64,000 nt of DNA from Clostridiaceae bacterium (GTDB lineage: Bacteria > Bacillota > Clostridia > Acetivibrionales > DUMB01): assembly GCA_012840085.1 (NCBI GenBank), contig DUMB01000044.1, forward strand, positions 20,723-84,722, read 5' to 3'. Position numbers and translations under genes: made by a program. The notes beneath the pieces are model-generated. The model saw nothing but the letters and a program-made list of their open reading frames with translations. It searched no databases and was not told where the DNA came from. This document shows, in pieces, positions 30,483 through 40,242 of this stretch (the stretch's first letter is position 1; every line of letters begins with the position of its first letter).

Positions 30483-32006
30483 ATGAGTAATAAAAGAATT
30501 TTAATCACTGTTGCAATATGCTATATCCTGGGATTTGTAATATTCTTAATGCCCTTTCCTGCAAAACTGATTAACACAATTATTTACCTGCCGGTTTGTC
30601 TGGCAGCAGCTGCCTGTCTGGTAAGGAGCAGTTCCAAAACTAATGCTCAGAAAGATGTAACAATCAATGACCTGAAAAGAGAACTGGCCAAACTGAAGCT
30701 GGAGCTGCATGTAACATCAAATAAAATCTGGGCGGTTTCGGAGCAGTTGCAAATAAATCTGGATGAGAATAACGGGTTTGCACAGCAGGTATATGCTCAA
30801 GCAGAAGAAATGGCTGATTTAAATACCATGCTTAATGAAAAGATGCATGAAACGGTAATGGAAGTCAGAGAAATGATCCGGCTGCTGGAGGAATCACGAA
30901 GTACCACTCTTGAACTTGAGTCCTTGGGAAAAAATTCGGAAACAATTCTGGAAACCAGCAAGTCGGAAATACTTGAAATTGCCAGCATAATTCGTGAAAT
31001 AGAGGCAACTTTCAGAATAACTGCCGATTACATGGATAAACTGTCAGATGCATCGAAAGATATAGTGAGGATTCTGGAGACAGTCAACCATATCGCCAGG
31101 CAAACCCGGCTGCTGTCCCTGAATGCAACAATCGAGTCGGCCAGGGCCGGGGAAAATGGAAAGGGATTTGCTGTTGTGGCAAGAGAAGTACAAAAGCTTG
31201 CAACGGAAAGCGAAAATTCGGTAAAGGAAGTAAAACATCTTATATCAGCAATAAACGAAGAAATTTCAGGTGTTTACAGAACTGTCAGCGAAAATGGGAT
31301 TAAGGTTGAAAAGGGAGTTAAAAGTGCAATTAATATTGAAAATAAACTTGCCAGAATTCATGAATCTTTTCATGGTGTGTTGGACATGGCACAAAAAATC
31401 ATCTTTTTATCTGAGACTGAGGCCAGAGGTGCAAGCAATGTAGTGAACAAAATATGTGAAGTTGAAAATTTGACAGGTGTAGCCGAGAAAAGTGTGGAAA
31501 GCGTAAAGGCGGCAGTTTATAAGCAGATGCAAGGCATCATGGAGGTAGCTGAGATGGGCAGCCGCTTAAATGATGCATCAAAAGGTTTAATGGAATTACA
31601 GGATAATTCAGGATTGGATAACCTGATTTCTGAAAACTCCGAATACTCCAATAAAATAAATGATGCTTTTAAGCTGATAAGGGAACTGGCTGCACTCCCC
31701 CAGATTAAAAAAATGGATAAGGAAAGCCACAGGAAAAAACTTACCGGACTCATACAGAATAATGACTTTATAGAAGCTGCCTGGAGTAATGACGCCAAGG
31801 GCAGGTTTTTATGCTCCATACCTGAAGCAGGAATAGCCAATGCAAAAATCAGAGACTGGTTCCAAAAAAGCATTCAAGGCGAAGAATTCTGTTCAAAGGT
31901 TTATATCTCCGCAATAACAAAAAGTCCCTGCCTTACCCTGTCAGTGCCGATAACTGACGAAGACGGGGTTATCGCAGGAGTGCTGGGCATAGACCTTAAG
32001 CTGTGA
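30483..32006 (+). CDS. Methyl-accepting chemotaxis-type transducer with C-terminal Cache domain
   Basis: A 507-residue protein. Two N-terminal membrane helices (about 5-25 and 28-47) have almost no outside loop. A long coiled coil leads to the MCP signalling hairpin ([20 protein letters not shown] and [10 protein letters not shown]), and a C-terminal Cache-like sensor follows (last about 90 residues; [39 protein letters not shown]). Usually Cache domains sit outside, before the membrane helix; here the sensor follows the signalling tip and should be cytoplasmic. AAAGGAG lies 10 bases before ATG 30483. It may sense an internal metabolite and act on CheA or a non-chemotaxis partner. Confidence 0.84.
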   Translation: MSNKRILITVAICYILGFVIFLMPFPAKLINTIIYLPVCLAAAACLVRSSSKTNAQKDVTINDLKRELAKLKLELHVTSNKIWAVSEQLQINLDENNGFAQQVYAQAEEMADLNTMLNEKMHETVMEVREMIRLLEESRSTTLELESLGKNSETILETSKSEILEIASIIREIEATFRITADYMDKLSDASKDIVRILETVNHIARQTRLLSLNATIESARAGENGKGFAVVAREVQKLATESENSVKEVKHLISAINEEISGVYRTVSENGIKVEKGVKSAINIENKLARIHESFHGVLDMAQKIIFLSETEARGASNVVNKICEVENLTGVAEKSVESVKAAVYKQMQGIMEVAEMGSRLNDASKGLMELQDNSGLDNLISENSEYSNKINDAFKLIRELAALPQIKKMDKESHRKKLTGLIQNNDFIEAAWSNDAKGRFLCSIPEAGIANAKIRDWFQKSIQGEEFCSKVYISAITKSPCLTLSVPITDEDGVIAGVLGIDLKL

Positions 32007-32574
32007 TTTACAAAGGAGCAGCTCATGCATGAAGATACATAATTTTGCTGTAGCCGCAAGAAGCAATGAAACAGTTCAAAAAAGCACTGGTGCGGTCCAC
32101 ATCTGCTTCCCACCATAAGCAGATGAGCCGTATCCTTGCTTCCTCCTAAGCCACAGAAAAGGCAATCGCTTTCATCTACTTCACCACATGAAACAATCTC
32201 AGCATTGTTACAATTGATTGTTCTCTGGTAAAGTTGCCATGTGGAGAAAATCTGTTGTTACCGACGCCACCCATCAGCCCCTTCTTTCCGGTTAAAAAAT
32301 TAACTGCCATTGCCCTGCTTTCAATGATTCTTTTATTACAACCTTACAGTAATTCTTTTGCTACAAACTTCGGGATTAATTCCGGGAAGCGGCAACCCGG
32401 CGGTTAATAAAGAACAATAAATAAAGCGAGTGTAGCGGCTTAACAGTAGCTGTACTTATTATATATGTCGAATATTGCGATGAAAATTCTGTCAAAATTG
32501 CAGGATTTCCAGGTATTACTAGATAATATATTTATATATCGAAATTTGTCTGTTTTGAAGGTGGGGTTTTAAGT
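32007..32574. other. 568-bp region with SLH remnant
   Basis: No intact gene. The minus strand holds a C-terminal SLH-type fragment (separate entry). A 9-bp hairpin (CATCTGCTT with AAGCAGATG) is at 32100-32125. Confidence 0.5.
32178..32330 (-). pseudogene. C-terminal remnant of an SLH-type domain
   Basis: On the minus strand one frame reads AVNFLTGKKGLMGGVGNNRF and then SPHGNFTREQSIVTMLRLF before a stop. This is the typical closing half of an SLH or related wall-binding repeat in clostridial exported proteins. The frame is too short for a gene and has no start, so it is the tail of a lost gene. Confidence 0.55.
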
Positions 32575-34425
32575 ATGAAACTTAAGAAACTAATTCTGGA
32601 GAACTTCAGAGGCTTTAATAAAGCTGAGATTGATTTCGATGACAACATGAATGTTATAATCGGAAAGAATGATATAGGTAAATCTACAATACTTGAAGCA
32701 CTAGAATTGTTTATCAATGGAGAGAACAAAGATTGTCAGATAAAAATAGATTCTGCCGACTGCAATATCTCGGCAGTAGATAAAAAAATTACCATTGGAG
32801 CATGTTTTAAAATAAGAGAAGATGAGCCAATCGTAATTGATAGTACAAACCCGACTAAACTATCAGAAGAGTATCTTTTAAATAGCGATGGTCTGTTAGA
32901 AATTCATAGAGTTTATGATTGTTCGAAACAGAAAATTAATAGAACTGATATCAAAACATACATAAAAGCTGCTTATCCTTCAACTTTTGAAAAGCCATTA
33001 GTAACAATGAAAATAACAGAGTTAAGAAAGAAACTGGACGAATTAAAAGATAATATTGATGATTATAATTCAGTTGATAAAACTAAGAGTGCTGAAATCC
33101 GGAAAGCCATATATAAGGTATCAAACATTGAAGATAAGGTTGTTACCTATATTGATATTAATTCAAGTGATGATACAAAGAACGTATGGGAAAGTATTAA
33201 GAAAAATTTACCACTTTATTTTTTATTCCAATCTGATAGACCTAATACAGATGGAGATTCAGAAGTTCAGAATCCACTTAAGATAGCTACTAAAAATGCA
33301 CTAACAAAAGTCCAGGAATATCTTGATAAAGTAAAAAGTGAAGTAGAAAAAGAAGTAATGAAGATAGGACAGGAAACAATTGAGAAATTGAAGGATTTTA
33401 ATACAGATATTGCAACTAACTTAAAAACTAACCTTGATTTAAAGGGGTGGGATAGCGTTTTTTCATTTTCGCTTATTGGAGATGACAATATACCACTCAA
33501 CAAAAGGGGTAGCGGTGTTAGAAGACTGATTCTTCTGAGTTATTTCAGAGCAGAAGCAGAGAGGATTATTAAGGAATCATCTACTAACGAGGTTATTTAT
33601 GCTATTGAAGAGCCAGAAACTTCTCAACATCCAGACTATCAGAAAATGCTAATTCAAACGTTATTAGAAATATCTAATGATGAAAAACATCAAATAATTA
33701 TTACAACACATACACCAGAAATTGCTAAGATGGTTAGCAGAGAGCAGTTAATTTTTATTAGGAGAAATGACAAGAATGAGCCTACTATTGAGAAAGATGA
33801 AAACGCAAAAATAAAAGGTATCGTTGATACCCTTGGTGTTTTACCTACAGCTATTTCTAAGTTAGTAATATGTGTTGAAGGCGAAAATGATGTTAACTTT
33901 CTATTGAACATTAACCAAAGTATTGAAGAATTTAAAAATATTATAGATTTGAAAAAAGAAAAAATTTCTATCATTCCAATGCAAGGTAGTAATTTGATAA
34001 CATGGGTTAATAAAGACTATCTTAAAGATTCAAACGTTATAGAATTTCACTTATATGACAATGATAAAAAAGAATATTGCGAATTAATAAAAAATATATG
34101 TGCTGCAAATGATGGAAGACGATATGGCTTTAATACAAAAATGTTGGAGATGGAAAACTATATTCACCCGAGCCTAATAAAAGAAGAATTTGGTATAGAA
34201 TTTAGTGAGGACTTATATGCATGGGGAAGCGTTGATGTACCTCAGTTTTTGAAAGATAAAGTAAAGCCTGAGATTGCTGATGCATCAGAACGTGAAAAAT
34301 GTATTAAGCAGATATTAAACTGTAGAGTAGCTAAAAAAATTACAAAAGAACACTTAAGAGAAATTGGTGTGTTTGATGAAGTTGAAGGCTGGTTTCGTGA
34401 AATAAAAAGACTATATGAAGCATAA
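32575..34425 (+). CDS. OLD-family ATP-dependent endonuclease (AAA ATPase + TOPRIM)
   Basis: A 616-residue protein. The ATPase half has Walker A GKNDIGKST (30-38), the ABC-like signature RGSGVRR (311-317), Walker B YAIEEPE (342-348) and the H-loop TTHT (377-380), with a coiled-coil insert (about 145-290). The TOPRIM nuclease half begins at LVICVEGENDVNFL (Glu435) and has the acidic pair YDNDK (495/497). This is the order of OLD and GajA nucleases, which often act in phage defence. No UvrD-like gajB partner follows, so it is a class 1 (solo) type by context. Its codons are AT-richer than its neighbours, and it abuts a tRNA-Ser gene, hinting at horizontal acquisition. Confidence 0.87.
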   Translation: MKLKKLILENFRGFNKAEIDFDDNMNVIIGKNDIGKSTILEALELFINGENKDCQIKIDSADCNISAVDKKITIGACFKIREDEPIVIDSTNPTKLSEEYLLNSDGLLEIHRVYDCSKQKINRTDIKTYIKAAYPSTFEKPLVTMKITELRKKLDELKDNIDDYNSVDKTKSAEIRKAIYKVSNIEDKVVTYIDINSSDDTKNVWESIKKNLPLYFLFQSDRPNTDGDSEVQNPLKIATKNALTKVQEYLDKVKSEVEKEVMKIGQETIEKLKDFNTDIATNLKTNLDLKGWDSVFSFSLIGDDNIPLNKRGSGVRRLILLSYFRAEAERIIKESSTNEVIYAIEEPETSQHPDYQKMLIQTLLEISNDEKHQIIITTHTPEIAKMVSREQLIFIRRNDKNEPTIEKDENAKIKGIVDTLGVLPTAISKLVICVEGENDVNFLLNINQSIEEFKNIIDLKKEKISIIPMQGSNLITWVNKDYLKDSNVIEFHLYDNDKKEYCELIKNICAANDGRRYGFNTKMLEMENYIHPSLIKEEFGIEFSEDLYAWGSVDVPQFLKDKVKPEIADASEREKCIKQILNCRVAKKITKEHLREIGVFDEVEGWFREIKRLYEA

Positions 34426-34477
34426 AAAAACCACTGTTAGAACCATATTGGAACCACGACGTCAATTTGAGTATAAC

Positions 34478-34508
34478 AAAGGGCTACAGGTAAAAACTTG
34501 TAGCCCTT
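34478..34508. terminator. Bidirectional terminator between OLD gene and tRNA-Ser
   Basis: AAGGGCTACA(G/A) pairs with TTGTAGCCCTT around a short A-rich loop. It lies 53 bp after the OLD stop codon and 6 bp beyond the tRNA 3' end, and can serve both convergent units. Confidence 0.75.
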
Positions 34509-34513
34509 GACTT

Positions 34514-34604
34514 TGGCGGAGAGTCAGGGATTCGAACCCTGGATACCCTTACAGGTATACATGATTTCCAGTCATGCGCCCTCGTCCAACTAGGCGAACT
34601 CTCC
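34514..34604 (-). tRNA. tRNA-Ser(GGA)
   Basis: A 91-base class II tRNA including an encoded CCA. On the minus strand GGAGAGT pairs with ACTCTCC in the acceptor stem. The anticodon loop CTGGAAA gives GGA, which reads UCC and UCU. A long variable arm (TATACCTGTAAGGGTAT) identifies serine, and the T arm holds GGTTCGAATCC. Confidence 0.96.
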
Positions 34605-34774
34605 ATGAATAATTTTTAATTTTTTTGGCCGCTCATGCATCTGCAACTCTATTTTCATATTACGTCTATTTACACAAGCCGCCTTATTATTCTACAATAG
34701 TTATGAGCTGTTGTCAATGAAAAGAAAAATCCAGTTTGTGTAATTTTAATTATGAGAAAGGAAATGATATTATA

Positions 34775-36739
34775 ATGCATCTATCTCCCAGACAAATTCA
34801 TCTTGATTTTCATACATCTGAGTACATACCGGACGTAGGGTTAAATTTCAATCCGAAAGATTTTGCAAGAACATTTAAGGAAGCGAGTGTCACTTCTGTA
34901 ACGGTATTTGCCAGAGGGCACCATGGTTGGCTCTACTATCCGTCAAAGCGCTTTCCGGAGCTTGTGCATCCCAATTTGAAAAGAAGAAATCTTTTATTGG
35001 AGCAGGTCCGCGCTCTTCATGAAGAAGGTTTGCGTGCACCGGTGTATATTACCGTGCAATGGGATTATCAATCTGCAACCACCCATCCCGAATGGCTGAT
35101 TCGCAAAAAAGATGGCTCTCATGAGGGTGAATCGTTTACAGAACCGGGTTTTCATCAGTCATTGTGTGTAAATACAGGATATTATGATTTCCTGAAAGCA
35201 CAAACTGCTGAGATTTGCGAGTTGTTAGGAAATGAACTGGATGGAATCTTTTTTGATATAGTAGGTATACGCCCCTGCTGGTGTGCTGCCTGCCTCGCCG
35301 AAATGAAGAAGGAAGGTATTGATATTGCAGACGAACAAGCTGTAAGAGCCTTTGCCAAGAAAGTGATTGACCGCTTTAAAAAGAACATGACTGAGGTCGT
35401 GCGCAGCTACAGCAGCAATTGCACAATTTTTTACAACATGGGGCATATTGGCCCTTGTACAAAGGCAAGCAGCAACTATTACACTCATTTCGAGCTGGAA
35501 AGCCTGCCTTCAGGTTCATGGGGATATCTGCATTTTCCTGTGACAGCCCGTTACGCAAGAAAACTGAAAACTGATTGTCTTGGCATGACAGGCAAGTTTC
35601 ATACTGAGTGGGGGGATTTCCATTCACTGAAAAATGTTGCGGCACTGGAGTTTGAATGTTTCCGCATACTAAGCTATGGCTTTGCATGTTCAATAGGTGA
35701 CCAGCTGGAACCTTGCGGCATGCTTAATCCTGCAACTTACCGCTTGGTTGGCAAGGTTTACAGCCAGTTTAAGGAAAGAGAAAGCTGGGCAAGGCCATCG
35801 AAACCGGTGGTTGAAGCTGCGCTTGTGACATCTGAAAATTCCCTGTATGAGCACCAGATCCCCGATAGTGTATTTGGAGCATCTCAAATGCTTGAAGAAC
35901 TTGCTATTCAGTTTGATATCATTGATGAGGAAATGGACCTTGATGGATACCGCCTGGTCATTTTACCTGATGATTTCATTGCATCTGAAACTTTCCAGGG
36001 CAAACTGAATGAATTCGTAATGAAGGGTGGCAAGGTCATTTCCTGCGCCAGAGGAGGGCTTAATAACACCGGCAACTATCCTGACTGTTTTGGTGTGAGA
36101 CATATTGGCAAGGCAGAAAAATATCCCGACTTTGTGGTACCGGAAGGTGAAATGGCTTATGGCCTTGAGGAAGGCAATGAGTATGTAATCTACCAAAGAG
36201 GTGAAGCTATTCAGGCAACTGCTGCAAAGACTATTTTGAAGGCACGTGCGCCATATTTCAACCGTGAGGGCGATCATTTCTGTTCCCACAGGTATACGCC
36301 TTCGGCAAAAGGCGAATGTTACCCTGCCGCATTTATGAACAATGGCGTAATTGTATTCAGTCACCCATTGTTCACACAATACCGCGAAAATGCGCCCCGC
36401 TGGTGTAAACAGCTGGTTTCCAATGCAATAGACCTGTTACTGGCAAAAAGGCTTGTTCGGCACAACGGTCCTTCCACCATGACGGTCAGCCTGCTGGAAC
36501 AGCCTGAACAAAGGCGTTTTACAGCGCACCTTCTTTCGTATATACCTGTAAGAAAATCCGCAACTATTGATATTATAGAAGAACGTACCGTACTGCATAA
36601 TGTATTGATGGAATTTAATCTCCCACGCGAAATAAAAAGCGTAAGGCTGGTACCGGAAAATATTCCCCTCGAAATCAGAGATGGAAAAATACTAGTTCCT
36701 AAAGTAGACGGATATGCTATAGTGGAACTGTCATATTAA
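34775..36739 (+). CDS. Glycoside-hydrolase-like protein (GHL6/beta-galactosidase trimerisation-type)
   Basis: About 654 residues, cytosolic (no signal peptide). The start is ATG 34775 (MHLSPRQIHLDFHTSEYIPD); GAAAGGA lies 13 bases upstream. The N-terminal TIM-barrel-like domain has FHTSEYIPDVG, ARGHHGWLYYP, the candidate acid LDGIFFD (Asp161) and a CWCAAC cluster (168-173). The second part (about 355-560) looks like the Rossmann-like trimerisation domain of GH42-type enzymes (YRLVILPDDF, FVMKGGKVIS). It fits the hypothetical glycosyl hydrolase 6 group, some of whose relatives are fucosidase-like. It is followed by a convergent YesM/YesN system, which often governs sugar loci. Substrate unknown. 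Confidence 0.75.
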   Translation: MHLSPRQIHLDFHTSEYIPDVGLNFNPKDFARTFKEASVTSVTVFARGHHGWLYYPSKRFPELVHPNLKRRNLLLEQVRALHEEGLRAPVYITVQWDYQSATTHPEWLIRKKDGSHEGESFTEPGFHQSLCVNTGYYDFLKAQTAEICELLGNELDGIFFDIVGIRPCWCAACLAEMKKEGIDIADEQAVRAFAKKVIDRFKKNMTEVVRSYSSNCTIFYNMGHIGPCTKASSNYYTHFELESLPSGSWGYLHFPVTARYARKLKTDCLGMTGKFHTEWGDFHSLKNVAALEFECFRILSYGFACSIGDQLEPCGMLNPATYRLVGKVYSQFKERESWARPSKPVVEAALVTSENSLYEHQIPDSVFGASQMLEELAIQFDIIDEEMDLDGYRLVILPDDFIASETFQGKLNEFVMKGGKVISCARGGLNNTGNYPDCFGVRHIGKAEKYPDFVVPEGEMAYGLEEGNEYVIYQRGEAIQATAAKTILKARAPYFNREGDHFCSHRYTPSAKGECYPAAFMNNGVIVFSHPLFTQYRENAPRWCKQLVSNAIDLLLAKRLVRHNGPSTMTVSLLEQPEQRRFTAHLLSYIPVRKSATIDIIEERTVLHNVLMEFNLPREIKSVRLVPENIPLEIRDGKILVPKVDGYAIVELSY

Positions 36740-36746
36740 CTCTAGC

Positions 36747-36870
36747 TTAACTTGTAGCTTAACTTGTTGTGCCGGCATTCCGACAGCAGGAGTTTCGAGC
36801 TTAAGAGCTGTTAAAACTTACTCTAAAGCTCCATATAATGTTATCTTCATTTCATAGCGCTACAAGTTAA
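36747..36870. repeat. 12-bp inverted repeats enclosing dispersed repeat copy 1
   Basis: TTAACTTGTAGC (36747-36758) and its exact complement GCTACAAGTTAA (36859-36870) frame a 124-bp segment. Inside, 36760-36814 matches 14012-14066 (minus) at 45 of 55 bases. TAGCTTAACTTG is also repeated in tandem at the left end, just after the stop codon of the glycosidase-like gene. It could be a small non-coding mobile element. Confidence 0.55.
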
Positions 36871-36997
36871 CTTGACTGCCATATTGCAGCTTTCGGAGGT
36901 TCACTCCGCAAGTACCATGTTTCGGCTGCCGGGAAAGAATCCTGTAAGTTTCATATTTCAACCTTCAATATTTTAAACTTCAGGAATAAATCTTGAG

Positions 36998-38482
36998 CTA
37001 AGGCTGGCTTTTCTCCAGCGTCATCCGTACCTCTGTGCCAACAGCCACCTGGCTGTCGATTTCAACAACATTCTTCCCATACTTGATTTCCAGCCTTCTT
37101 ATAACATTGGAAAGCCCTATCCCCGTCCTGCAGTCATCCTTTGTCGTATCATCCTTGCAATTTATAATACTTTGCAGCTTTTCCTGGGTAATACCCAATC
37201 CGTTGTCTTTTACGACAATTATTATGTTTTCTCCCTTATCGTGAATTCTTAATTCCAACTTTCCGCCTTCTTCTTTGGATTCCAGCCCGTGAACAATTGC
37301 ATTTTCCACAATAGGCTGCAGTATCATGCTGGGTATTTTGTAATCCAAAGCGCTCTGGTCAATATCCAAAATATATTCAATCCTGTTCCCGAAACGAATT
37401 CTCTGAATGTACAGGTAGTTTTTCACAATTTCTACTTCTTCCCTTAATGTTATGTTCTCATTGAGCTTGCTCAGGTTATATCTCAAAATGTATGCCATGC
37501 TCTCCAGCATCTTTTTAGTCTGGACAGCCTCTTCAATATCAGCCAGTGCCGCAATGGAATTCATGGTGTTGAAAAGAAAATGAGGATTAATTTGTGATTG
37601 CAGGAACTTCAGCTCTGACTGTTTCAACAGATTTGAAATCTCCAGATTTTTTATTTCCTGCTCTTTTAGTTTTCTTTCAATACTCGCCTTTTCCTCAATT
37701 CTGTTAATCAGGCTTTTTATCTCGGTAATCATAAAATTAAAAGACTCAATTAACACATTGATTTCATCATTTGTCTTATAGCTGATAGGCTTTACTTCCA
37801 GATCTCCCTTGGCAAACCTCTTTAATCTCAACACCAGCTGGTGGATAGGCGTTGAAATCTTTCTGGTGAACCTGACTACAAATACAATACACAGCAAAGT
37901 AATACATGCTGTTAAAATATAAATAGTATTCTCCTGTCTTCTGATAAGTGTCTGAAAACTCGAATAATGAGATTGTACACTCAGCAACTCGTTTAACAAC
38001 AAGCCTTTTACTTCATCCTGTATATAACCTTTCAGCCTCGAAAGTTCCGCAACAAGATGATTTATATAGATTTGTTCCATTTGAACATTATAATTCCTTA
38101 TTATATTTTCGCCCTTTTCATCAAAAGTTTCCACCATTTTCCCGATGTCTTTGTATTTATAGCGAACTTCCCCCGTACTGCCGTCTTTAAGTTGCTGGAT
38201 ATGGTTTTGCAGTTCTATTATTTTCTGGTGGTAGCCGTTGACATATTCCGTAGAACCGCTGTGGGCATAGTTTTCCACGTCCTGATAAGCTTCGTCTATT
38301 CTTATGGAAATATAATGTATCTCAACAAGTTTTTTGAGCATGGTATGAAAGTTGATGTAAAACAGCTTAAATCCATACATCGAATACATGTTAAGTGAAA
38401 GCATTAAGAAAATAACAACCAGAAAATACATAATAAGCTTTTTCATCAATGTGGAATTTTTTCTTTCGATGCCATTTCCCAT
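36998..38482 (-). CDS. YesM-type sensor histidine kinase
   Basis: A 494-residue membrane kinase with a first helix at about 14-34, an outside sensor loop of about 150 residues, a second helix near 185-205, a HAMP domain (about 207-260), and the His_kinase domain with FLQSQINPHFLFNTMNSI. The ATPase follows with N-box ILQPIVENAIVHGL, G-box DNGLGI and GIGLSNVIRRL. AGGTGA precedes ATG. It is downstream of, and co-transcribed with, an AraC-type regulator gene 86 bp away. Such pairs usually sense carbohydrates and switch on transporters; the RbsABC-type operon and the glycosidase-like gene on either side are the natural targets. Confidence 0.9.
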   Translation of the reverse strand: MGNGIERKNSTLMKKLIMYFLVVIFLMLSLNMYSMYGFKLFYINFHTMLKKLVEIHYISIRIDEAYQDVENYAHSGSTEYVNGYHQKIIELQNHIQQLKDGSTGEVRYKYKDIGKMVETFDEKGENIIRNYNVQMEQIYINHLVAELSRLKGYIQDEVKGLLLNELLSVQSHYSSFQTLIRRQENTIYILTACITLLCIVFVVRFTRKISTPIHQLVLRLKRFAKGDLEVKPISYKTNDEINVLIESFNFMITEIKSLINRIEEKASIERKLKEQEIKNLEISNLLKQSELKFLQSQINPHFLFNTMNSIAALADIEEAVQTKKMLESMAYILRYNLSKLNENITLREEVEIVKNYLYIQRIRFGNRIEYILDIDQSALDYKIPSMILQPIVENAIVHGLESKEEGGKLELRIHDKGENIIIVVKDNGLGITQEKLQSIINCKDDTTKDDCRTGIGLSNVIRRLEIKYGKNVVEIDSQVAVGTEVRMTLEKSQP

Positions 38483-38568
38483 TTGCTTTCACCTGTCTTT
38501 TTTGTATTCTGTCAACTTTTTTAGATTTCATTATCCTTTTTAGATTTTATAGTCCTTTTCATATTTTA

Positions 38569-40173
38569 TTATCTTTTTTGGATTCTGTACTGTTTCGGCG
38601 TTAGACCTGTATTTTTCTTGAAAATCCTGCAAAAATAATTTGCATCCTCGTATCCTACCATGTTACTGATTTGTTTTATGTTCTTGTTTCCATGTTTAAG
38701 CAGCTCTTTTGCATAAGATATTCTCTTTTCAATAATATAATCAATAAAGTTGGTTCCAAACTCGTCCTTAAAGATTTTGCTCAGGTATTGGGGGCTTATA
38801 CCCACCTTTTCAGCAACCGATTCAAGAGTTATATCCTTGCAAAAGGGATTTTTGATGCAATTATGAATTTGATTTATCAAATTCGTGTTTTTATACTGTT
38901 TTAACGATCCTACCTGCTCAATAATGCTGTGTACACTGTTCTTGCACCATATTTTTATTTCCTCGAAATCGCGCAGGTTGCTGAGTTCTGTCAGTATACC
39001 CGAGTTTTTGAACAGGTTTATGTCAATTCCTATTTGGTACACTGTCCGCTTTAGCATTGCGACAAGCTGGCTTACGTATTCCTTGGCGGTTTCGGGATTG
39101 CAGCAATTATTAAATATCCGGGAAATCATGTCATTGGCAATGTCCATTGCTTTTTCAACATTTCCAAGCCTTATATTCTCTAAAAGCTCACTTTCTAATT
39201 GCACAGGATATTCGTAGAGGTGATTGTCTGCTTCTTCCTGAATACAATGGTAATGTATGATGTCACTGCTCTGCATGGCTTTTCTTAGCGCGTTGTTTGC
39301 TTCTTCATAAGAATAATGGAAATTTTTTATTTCAGAATAACAGTTGCCTATGCCAACAGCAACATCCAGCCTGGTTATTATTTTTATTCTTCTTTTTATC
39401 TCCTGTGCTATTTCCAGAGACTCTTTTATCAAATTATTATTTAATTCCGCTTTTTCTACAGGGAAAAATACAACAATGACATTACCTACAGTGTTTCCGA
39501 ATATGCACCTTTTCATCTTGGGAAGAAATTTCACTGCCACATCATACACTTTATCCCTGTAAATCGTGTTCCTGATGGGATCATTAATATGTCTTGAGTC
39601 ATTCTGGCCGGGTGAAATAAGCATAAAATAGCCCGCTTCAATTTTATCCTGCAAAAAATTGATATAGCCTTTGACCTCATCGACATCGGCGGTTCCTGTG
39701 ATGAAAGCTGAAACCAGTTCCTTTTGAATAAAAGGCTTGATCACGCTTATCTTATCTTTTATCTCCGACTCTGCTTTCAATTTTATTTTTTCCCTGTCTT
39801 CGGAAATTTCCTGCAAGACCTTGTTGATTTTTTCTATAACTTCTTCCTTTTTCACGGGCTTTACCAGATACCCTTTAACTCCAATATCAAGTGCCTGCTG
39901 AACATAATTAAAGTTGTCATATGCGGTTAAAATTAATATCTTTCTGTCAGAAAACTCGCTGAGTATTTCCCTGGAAGCGTCTATGCCATTAATACCGGGC
40001 ATTTTGATATCCATTATAATGATGTCAGGCTGCAATTTGCGGTTAAGTTCTATTGCCTGCCGTCCGCTCTCAGCTTCACCTACTACTTCGATATTGTTAA
40101 AATTTTTTGAAATGAGAGTGTGAAAAGCATATCGGGCCAGAGCTTCATCATCAGCAATAAGCAGCTTGTACAT
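38569..40173 (-). CDS. YesN-type AraC-family response regulator
   Basis: A 534-residue regulator. The receiver domain (1-120) has Asp8/Asp9, phospho-acceptor Asp55 (IIIMDIKMPG) and Lys105 (GYLVKPVKK). A long helical middle part (about 130-425) is followed by an AraC helix-turn-helix pair (about 432-534; ITLESVAEKVGISPQYLSKI, ISNMVGYEDANYFCRIFKKN). AAGGAGAGG precedes ATG 40173. It is the first gene of the pair with the YesM-type kinase. It is a full-length counterpart of the decayed yesN copy at 28603. Confidence 0.9.
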   Translation of the reverse strand: MYKLLIADDEALARYAFHTLISKNFNNIEVVGEAESGRQAIELNRKLQPDIIIMDIKMPGINGIDASREILSEFSDRKILILTAYDNFNYVQQALDIGVKGYLVKPVKKEEVIEKINKVLQEISEDREKIKLKAESEIKDKISVIKPFIQKELVSAFITGTADVDEVKGYINFLQDKIEAGYFMLISPGQNDSRHINDPIRNTIYRDKVYDVAVKFLPKMKRCIFGNTVGNVIVVFFPVEKAELNNNLIKESLEIAQEIKRRIKIITRLDVAVGIGNCYSEIKNFHYSYEEANNALRKAMQSSDIIHYHCIQEEADNHLYEYPVQLESELLENIRLGNVEKAMDIANDMISRIFNNCCNPETAKEYVSQLVAMLKRTVYQIGIDINLFKNSGILTELSNLRDFEEIKIWCKNSVHSIIEQVGSLKQYKNTNLINQIHNCIKNPFCKDITLESVAEKVGISPQYLSKIFKDEFGTNFIDYIIEKRISYAKELLKHGNKNIKQISNMVGYEDANYFCRIFKKNTGLTPKQYRIQKR

Positions 40174-40242
40174 TTGTCCTCTCCTTTCCTAAGCTATAGG
40201 TTTCAAAGCCAGGAATATTTTTTGTTCCGGTTAAGCATTAGT

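Noticed and set aside
34441..34620. Possible prophage or integrative-element attachment site at tRNA-Ser
   Set aside because: I could not find a second copy of the tRNA end flanking the OLD gene, nor an integrase gene, so no element boundaries are called.
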